A program made the translations under genes and the position numbers. A stretch of DNA of 64,000 nt from Bacillota bacterium (GTDB taxonomy: Bacteria; Bacillota; Clostridia; Christensenellales; SZUA-584): assembly GCA_023408075.1 (NCBI GenBank), contig JAEYKW010000017.1, positions 62,001 through 126,000 on the forward strand. Reading direction: 5' to 3'. Under the pieces are notes generated by a model. It was not told the DNA's origin and did not search any database. It saw only the letters and a list, made by a program, of their open reading frames with translations. Positions 59,122-64,000 of the stretch are shown one piece after another. Positions within the stretch are counted from its first letter, which is position 1. Every line of letters begins with the position of its first letter.

Positions 59122-59850
59122 TTAATCCTCAAACAGAATGCGCAGCATACGCTCGGGCGCTTCGAGAAAGCTGCGCGTAATCTGGTAGTGCTCCGTCTGC
59201 TTATAATCAACCGGCCTGATGCCGCCGTCCAGCAGCAGTATCTGCGCGCCCGGATACGCCATCAGCATCGGTGAATGTGTGGCAATGATGAACTGCGACC
59301 CGCTCTGCACAAGGCTGTGTATACGCGCGAGCAGTGTCATCTGCCGCGACGGCGACAGCGCGGCTTCGGGCTCGTCGAGCAGATACAATCCGCTGCCTCG
59401 AAAACGGTTCAGCACGAGCGACAAAAAACTCTCTCCGTGAGACTGCGCATGCAGTGATTTGCCGCCATAGGAATCTAAAAATCCGTCGTGCGGGTGATCG
59501 TCGAGACGGTTCACCTCGGACGCAACGTTGTAAAAGCTTTCGGCACGCAGAAAAAATCCGTCCTTCGGGCGCGGTACGCCCTTATTAAGGCGCAGCAGCG
59601 CGTACAGCCCCGAATGCGTTTCCACCGAATGAAAGTTGAAATCGCGCGAGCCGCCCTCCGGGTTAAACCCGAAGTTCACGGCAATGGCCTCGAGCAGCGT
59701 GGATTTTCCCGAGCCGTTCTCGCCCACGAGAAACGTGACGGGCTTTTTGAGCGTCAGCGTATTGAGCGCGGCAATAGCCGGAATCTTAAGCAGATATTGA
59801 TCGCGCTCACCCATAGGTTCTTGCGTTTTGGCAATGGAATTGATATACAT
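59122..59850 (-). CDS. ABC-type ATPase of the RecF/SMC-like group (COG3910)
   Basis: A 242-residue soluble ATPase. Walker A FLVGENGSGKSTLLEAIA at residues 40-57, signature-like SHGESFLSLV, Walker B GLYLLDEPEAALSPSRQ and the switch IIATHSPMLM. No membrane partner is present. Members stand alone in many bacteria with no known role. It converges with the DUF4180 gene, nine bases away. Confidence 0.88.
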   Translation of the reverse strand: MYINSIAKTQEPMGERDQYLLKIPAIAALNTLTLKKPVTFLVGENGSGKSTLLEAIAVNFGFNPEGGSRDFNFHSVETHSGLYALLRLNKGVPRPKDGFFLRAESFYNVASEVNRLDDHPHDGFLDSYGGKSLHAQSHGESFLSLVLNRFRGSGLYLLDEPEAALSPSRQMTLLARIHSLVQSGSQFIIATHSPMLMAYPGAQILLLDGGIRPVDYKQTEHYQITRSFLEAPERMLRILFED

Positions 59851-59892
59851 AAGGGCATTCTATACCCGATCGGCGCTTTGCGCAAACGGGAT

Positions 59893-60375
59893 TTACCGGA
59901 TGGCGGTTTCCATATGCGCATAAGTGCTCACGAGCGCATACGGCTCCCAGAGCCCCATAAAGCCGACCCACTTTTTCACGAGGCTCTGGCCGCACAGCCG
60001 CCAGTCTCTCTCGAGGGCCGCATGGCAGAGCGCCCCCTGGCCCGCGCGGTCGTGATGGCAAAAAAGACACTCGAGCGGAGAATACCCGCTGCCGAACAGC
60101 TCGCAGAGGCCCTGCTGCAAAAACGTGCAGCCGCGCCCCCAGCCGTCCTGCTGCGAAAAGCGGCCCTCGCAGCCCTTGAAGGCAGGAGCGAGCACGCCGA
60201 ACGACAGATCGGGCGCCATCTCGAGCATCATGCGGTTCGCGAGCCCCGCGGCAAAGGCCGCCTCCGCTTCGCCGACCGTCCACCAGCCGGGGCGCATGCA
60301 GTAGGCCACGCAAGTGCCGCAGCTGCACGGCTGCGACGGCCGGTACCGCTCTGAGAGACTGCGCTTTTGCTTCAT
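59893..60375 (-). CDS. Conserved cysteine-rich protein of unknown function
   Basis: A 160-residue protein with ten cysteines arranged as CSCGTCVAYC near the start, then KGCEGRF, GCTFLQQGLCELF and PLECLFCHHDRAG. The combination suggests metal or Fe-S binding. It matches a conserved uncharacterised clostridial family by memory of its GWWTVGEAE opening. It follows the TetR gene by 25 bases behind GGAGGT and is probably in the same transcript. Confidence 0.75.
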   Translation of the reverse strand: MKQKRSLSERYRPSQPCSCGTCVAYCMRPGWWTVGEAEAAFAAGLANRMMLEMAPDLSFGVLAPAFKGCEGRFSQQDGWGRGCTFLQQGLCELFGSGYSPLECLFCHHDRAGQGALCHAALERDWRLCGQSLVKKWVGFMGLWEPYALVSTYAHMETAIR

Positions 60376-60400
60376 GCCGGGACCTCCGCATAAAACGAAA

Positions 60401-61033
60401 TCAGGCTTTCATCAATTCGCAAAAAAAGTCAGACGCTTCCACCATCGAGACGATCACGCTGTGCTTATCCGCAAACCCGTTTTCCGCCATGAAGTATTCC
60501 TTTGTCAGCGCGATATAGCCGTAATTATACTGCCGCGCAAACCGCCGCGCGTCCACCTTTTTCACGAGCCCTTTGTCTATCATCTTATTGATCAGCCGTT
60601 CATAATAGTCCACCGAATCCTGCACCACATAGCGGTAATACATATCGGCAGCCTTTGCGTTCTTGTACTTTTCATTCGTCACAATCATCGCCGTGTGCGT
60701 GAACAGCGGGCTCATATGATTGCTGAAATAAATCAGCAGATTTTTGAATATCTCCTCGGGCTGCATGATACCGAGCATCATGTCAAGCTCCTGCTCAGAC
60801 GGACGGGACGTGCTCTTGTCCCTCGCAAAAACATCAAACAGCGCATCGAGTATCGCGGCCTTGCCGGAAAAGTGGTTATAGAGTGAGCTTTCCTTGATGC
60901 CCACAGCTTTCGCGATTTCGCTCATCGGCACCGCGTCGAAGCCCTTGCGCGCAAAAAGCGCCGCCGCCGCTTCGCATATCTTCTGGGTCGTCTCAATGCC
61001 TCTTTTTCGCTTATCTTTTGTTGAATTCCCCAT
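60401..61033 (-). CDS. TetR/AcrR family transcriptional regulator
   Basis: A 210-residue regulator: HTH EAAALFARKGFDAVPMSEIAKAVGIKESSLYNHFSGK at residues 22-58 and an unrecognised ligand domain. AAAGGAG precedes the ATG. The promoter region carries two palindromes, one in the -35/-10 spacer, so it probably represses itself and the Cys-rich gene behind it. Confidence 0.92.
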   Translation of the reverse strand: MGNSTKDKRKRGIETTQKICEAAAALFARKGFDAVPMSEIAKAVGIKESSLYNHFSGKAAILDALFDVFARDKSTSRPSEQELDMMLGIMQPEEIFKNLLIYFSNHMSPLFTHTAMIVTNEKYKNAKAADMYYRYVVQDSVDYYERLINKMIDKGLVKKVDARRFARQYNYGYIALTKEYFMAENGFADKHSVIVSMVEASDFFCELMKA

Positions 61034-61060
61034 GATGTCACTCCTTTATATGCGAAATTA

Positions 61061-61108
61061 TACTCCCAAAGCTTCGCTTTGTAAATAGTTATACTAGCAT
61101 TCGCTAGT
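61061..61108 (-). promoter_or_regulatory. TetR promoter with two palindromes
   Basis: On the minus strand TTTACA, 17 bases and TATAAT (the -10 at about 61056-61063). The spacer is mostly CAAAGC-TTC-GCTTTG (61067-61081). A second palindrome, ACTAGC-ATTC-GCTAGT (61093-61108), lies just upstream of the -35. Confidence 0.65.
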
Positions 61109-61193
61109 TTATATAGTCTGTTGATAAGTAAAAGCCTGAAATGCGCAAGCAAATCAGGCGATTGATTGGTTATAGGCTATAAAACCTTGTGTT

Positions 61194-63644
61194 TTAATAT
61201 CCCATGTTTCTGTCTATCGCACTGCCGTCGATGGCGTTGATGGTTACGATCGCTCTGTACCCGCTGTCTGAGGACTCAGTAGACTGTAATTTCTCTTCAT
61301 TCTCTTTGTTAAAGGCGTTGACTTCATCCTCATTCAAGTAATAGGTTGACGTACCGTAAAAGTCCCAGACCGGTATAATCTGATATCCGCCGGAGTCCTT
61401 AACGCGAATGCGGGCAAACCCCAGCTTTGCCTTGTTAAGGCTGTGCTCAATTCTCTCCATATGAATTCCACCGCCATCTTCACCTTGTTCTGTCAGGAAT
61501 GCGGATTGCACTTTTATCTGATCCATGGCGCGTGACGCGATATCCTCAAACGGCATAAGCTGTACATTTTCATTGACGCACACACCAACTTGAGTGTTTC
61601 CGTTCCAGAAGACATTGGCAATGCCGTCATCATCAATGTTGACCATAATACGCTCGTAGCTCCATGTCTCAGCATCCATTTTCTTGTCCGAATCTTCTAT
61701 CGACAGGCTGACGCTGTCGATAGGCGTGTAGGTCAGCGGTATGCCGTCCACCGTACGCGTAAACACCACGGAATAGGCCATTGTGTTCTGATACTCCTCG
61801 GAAGAAATGTCGTACTCGCTCCCAAGCCGCGTCGTTTTACCCACAGCAGCCAGTTCGAAGCCTTCCGCGCCCATATCCGCGATCAGTTGTGTCGCCATGG
61901 CAATAGCCTGCTCTTTTGTGGTTTTCAGCGGCAAATCACCCGCAGGCTCCCAAAAACCGTTGTATATATACTCGGTACCGTTGATAAACTGCACATAGAA
62001 AAAAGTCTCTCCTGTTCTTGCTATCTTCAGCGTCGCCGGGCTGGATTTTCCGAGATCTGCCTTGGCTGACAGCGCGCCTGACGTTGTATATTCTTCCGCG
62101 GTGATACCACGCTCATCTTTTGTCTCCGGCGCATCCGCAATCCAGTCCTCAATATTGTCTACGTTGTCCTGCAACTGATCAATCGTTATCTTTCCGCGTT
62201 CATCAGAATACGTTTTGCCGTTCTTTGCATCCGATAGTTCCTTCTTTGCAGGCAAAAGAAACTGATCGGTGATTTCCTGCTTGGTCGCCCTTTCGTCGTC
62301 ATATTGGAGCGGTTTATCCTGAGTCAGTACCGAAACGATGCGGTTGACCTGCTGCTGTGTTAAATCCGCATCCTGCACGGTATAAACCGGATAAGCGCGG
62401 ACATCAGGCGTTTCCACCTGCATATCAAAAGCAACCGACAGTTTGCCGTCATAGAAGCCCTGCGTTTCCTGCTTGTATTGAGCGGGCGCTTGATATTTTT
62501 CCGTTGGGGCCGGTGTGTCATTGATTTCATTTGCCAATGTGTCATCACCCTTGTTAACCACAACCGCTTTCTCCGGCGTCGGCTGGCACGCGGTCGTGAA
62601 GCACGCAAACGCCATCACAAGCGCCAATGCCACCACCGGTATTTTAACAGCCGCCTTGGTTTTATTCTTCAGGAACATGCCCCTGATGCGGTTCTTAATT
62701 TTTATCCTCCCATCGTTCATGCAAAGCGCGGGCGTCAGATACCTTCCGCCGCCGTTCCCCGCAAACTCGATAATGGTTTCAATATAACGCTGCCGTTTCT
62801 CCAGACCAATATAATGAAGCGCCGTCGCGTCACATGCCGTTTCCATATCTTTATTGATCAGCCTGACCGCCAGCCAGACGAGCGGATTGAACCAGTAGAG
62901 GGCGTTGAGTACGTTCAGCAGGTACGTGACGGCGATATCGCCCCTTTTATAATGTGACAACTCGTGAAAAAAGATGTGGCGCAGCTTCTCCTCGTCCCGC
63001 TCATCCGCCAGAGCTTTGGGAAGCAGCAGCGCAGGCTGGCGGACACCCATAATAGCAGGCACCGTAAGGTAGGCTTGCAACATGAGCCGTACCGGCCTTT
63101 CAATGCGCATCTGCTTTCGGCAGCCTTCAAGCAGCGCCTGCATCCGCGCGGAGGGCGCATGCCGCTGAGCAATCGCCAGCCTTTTGAGCCGCGCCGCACC
63201 GGTCGCCAGCCAGCCGCCCACCCCCAGTGCGCCGCCCGCCCAAACGGCCAGCGTGATGAGCGCCCAATCTGCGGTTTTGCCCGGCAGCACCGCAACGGTG
63301 TTGTTGCTTTTTGTGACAACCGAGCTTTGTTGTGTAGCGGGTACACCGGAAGGTGCCTTATCCGGCTCTGAATAAACGGCAGACCGCGGTGCCGTGGTTG
63401 TTGGTTCGTGAGATAGCGGCTGTGCCGTGGCAGGCGCGTCTGTTTGTGAAAACAGATTCAGCGGGCTTAAGTTACTCGGCAGCCCCACAGGGATGAGCAG
63501 CTTCAGCATCACCACGCCCCAGAGAAGATAGTGCATGGCGGCGGAAAGCCGCTTTGCAAATATCCGTTTGATGAGCCAGACGCCCGCAAACAGCAGCGCA
63601 AACAGCAGCAAATTTTCTATGAGAAATGGAAGAATCGTATTCAT
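61194..63644 (-). CDS. BlaR1-type M56 metallopeptidase with atypical extracellular domain
   Basis: An 816-residue membrane peptidase. Four helices (residues 5-25, 38-55, 128-148 and 333-352) surround the zinc site HELSH at 227-231, as in BlaR1/MecR1. The exported part after residue 355 (starting ACQPTPEKAVV) has no penicillin-binding SxxK/SxN motifs; instead it resembles DUF6034-type domains, so it senses something other than beta-lactams or an unknown signal. It follows the BlaI-type gene by three bases. Confidence 0.85.
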   Translation of the reverse strand: MNTILPFLIENLLLFALLFAGVWLIKRIFAKRLSAAMHYLLWGVVMLKLLIPVGLPSNLSPLNLFSQTDAPATAQPLSHEPTTTAPRSAVYSEPDKAPSGVPATQQSSVVTKSNNTVAVLPGKTADWALITLAVWAGGALGVGGWLATGAARLKRLAIAQRHAPSARMQALLEGCRKQMRIERPVRLMLQAYLTVPAIMGVRQPALLLPKALADERDEEKLRHIFFHELSHYKRGDIAVTYLLNVLNALYWFNPLVWLAVRLINKDMETACDATALHYIGLEKRQRYIETIIEFAGNGGGRYLTPALCMNDGRIKIKNRIRGMFLKNKTKAAVKIPVVALALVMAFACFTTACQPTPEKAVVVNKGDDTLANEINDTPAPTEKYQAPAQYKQETQGFYDGKLSVAFDMQVETPDVRAYPVYTVQDADLTQQQVNRIVSVLTQDKPLQYDDERATKQEITDQFLLPAKKELSDAKNGKTYSDERGKITIDQLQDNVDNIEDWIADAPETKDERGITAEEYTTSGALSAKADLGKSSPATLKIARTGETFFYVQFINGTEYIYNGFWEPAGDLPLKTTKEQAIAMATQLIADMGAEGFELAAVGKTTRLGSEYDISSEEYQNTMAYSVVFTRTVDGIPLTYTPIDSVSLSIEDSDKKMDAETWSYERIMVNIDDDGIANVFWNGNTQVGVCVNENVQLMPFEDIASRAMDQIKVQSAFLTEQGEDGGGIHMERIEHSLNKAKLGFARIRVKDSGGYQIIPVWDFYGTSTYYLNEDEVNAFNKENEEKLQSTESSDSGYRAIVTINAIDGSAIDRNMGY

Positions 63645-63647
63645 ACC

Positions 63648-64000
63648 CTAATCCTCGCTTTTCTCTTCCAGTTCACGCGCCAAAGCCAGCAGTTCCAGCT
63701 TATCGTCGGCGGAAAGTTGGCCGTTCTGCCCCAGCGTCTTTACCAGCCGCCCGACAGAACCGAAGCGGGAACTGCGCCGCAATAGTTCCTGCCCCTCGGC
63801 ATCCAACGCGTCGTCCCTTGTCACCAACGCGTAATAAAGCTTATCCCGCAGATTCTTGGCATCGCTCGCAATCAGGCCGCGCTGAAGCATCCGTCTCAAA
63901 TGCGTGTGGTATGTTTTGTAGTCCCACTCGATATCTGTCCGGTCTTGCCGAATGGTCTGTATGATCTGTCCCAGCGTCTGCGGCTGCTTGTCCCATAGCG
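63648..64000 (-). CDS. BlaI/MecI/CopY-type repressor (partial, cut by window end)
   Basis: The frame continues to the window edge without a start. LWDKQPQTLGQIIQTIR, then EWDYKTYHTHLRRMLQRGLI is the winged helix and KLYYALVTRDD the wing of BlaI-type repressors. The C-terminal KLELLALARELEEKSED forms the dimer end. It would be cleaved when the M56 sensor is activated. At least 117 residues are visible. Confidence 0.88.
   Translation of the reverse strand, partial: LWDKQPQTLGQIIQTIRQDRTDIEWDYKTYHTHLRRMLQRGLIASDAKNLRDKLYYALVTRDDALDAEGQELLRRSSRFGSVGRLVKTLGQNGQLSADDKLELLALARELEEKSED

Overview
The window looks like a chromosomal segment of an anaerobic, low-oxygen-adapted Clostridia-type bacterium (Bacillota). 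The evidence is strong AGGAGG-type ribosome sites, a GntR/YtrA-type ABC operon, CdaA/CdaR, a YugP-type metallopeptidase, a YhbD/bactofilin pair, a flavodiiron protein with rubredoxin, and an interspersed repeat at about 6970-7075 of a kind I associate with gut Clostridia. GC content is moderately high over most of the window. Two stretches are clearly AT-rich and look acquired: 16.4-19.75 kb (restriction-modification) and 31.1-32.08 kb (a reductase gene). I see no rRNA, tRNA, CRISPR array or complete insertion sequence.

Layout. 0-7 kb: a VOC protein, a GntR-controlled ABC-2 transporter, a minus-strand operon for oxygen/NO detoxification (PHP phosphoesterase, zinc-ribbon membrane protein, DUF1858 protein, rubredoxin, flavodiiron protein) and an M50-like membrane peptidase. 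7-11.5 kb: a TetR-controlled heterodimeric ABC exporter. 11.6-16.4 kb: apbE, a NusG-II domain protein, a Gx transporter, a zinc metallopeptidase and transketolase. 16.4-19.75 kb: a BcgI-like restriction-modification island whose main subunit is frameshifted twice. 19.8-23.1 kb: folD behind a ZTP (pfl) riboswitch and a palindromic operator, then two tandem uracil-DNA glycosylases. 23.3-28.7 kb: cdaA-cdaR (c-di-AMP), an FAD oxidoreductase, a P-loop ATPase and cysK.

29-34.7 kb: trmO, a split AraC/effector-binding pair, a P5CR-like gene inserted behind hisC with a duplicated hisC tail, tag and lplA. 34.8-41.8 kb: an MMPL transporter with a secreted coiled-coil partner, a DUF998 protein, a CDP-alcohol phosphotransferase and a duplicated PH-domain membrane protein. 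41.8-45.2 kb: an amino-acid ABC importer with two binding proteins and intrinsic terminators between units. 45.4-48.4 kb: a frameshifted PhzF gene, a small hydrophobic peptide ORF and the DUF4004-bactofilin pair. 48.5-56 kb: a DJ-1 protein, an SDR with a long C-terminal extension, alkaline phosphatase, three tandem structured elements, a zinc-ribbon surface protein and a cell-wall amidase. 56-64 kb: a GNAT, an SDR, an HTH-hydrolase-DUF4180 operon, an ATPase, a Cys-rich protein, a TetR regulator, and a BlaR1/BlaI-type pair cut by the window edge.

The most interesting items are the triplicated structured element at 52046-52325 with apparent stem covariation; the double control (operator plus ZTP riboswitch) on folD; two DNA-repair glycosylase genes (tag and udg) whose promoters place +1 on the A of the ATG; 10-bp phased direct repeats over an HTH gene promoter; and the hisC tail duplication. 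Four frameshifts in three otherwise conserved genes may be real decay or base-calling errors.
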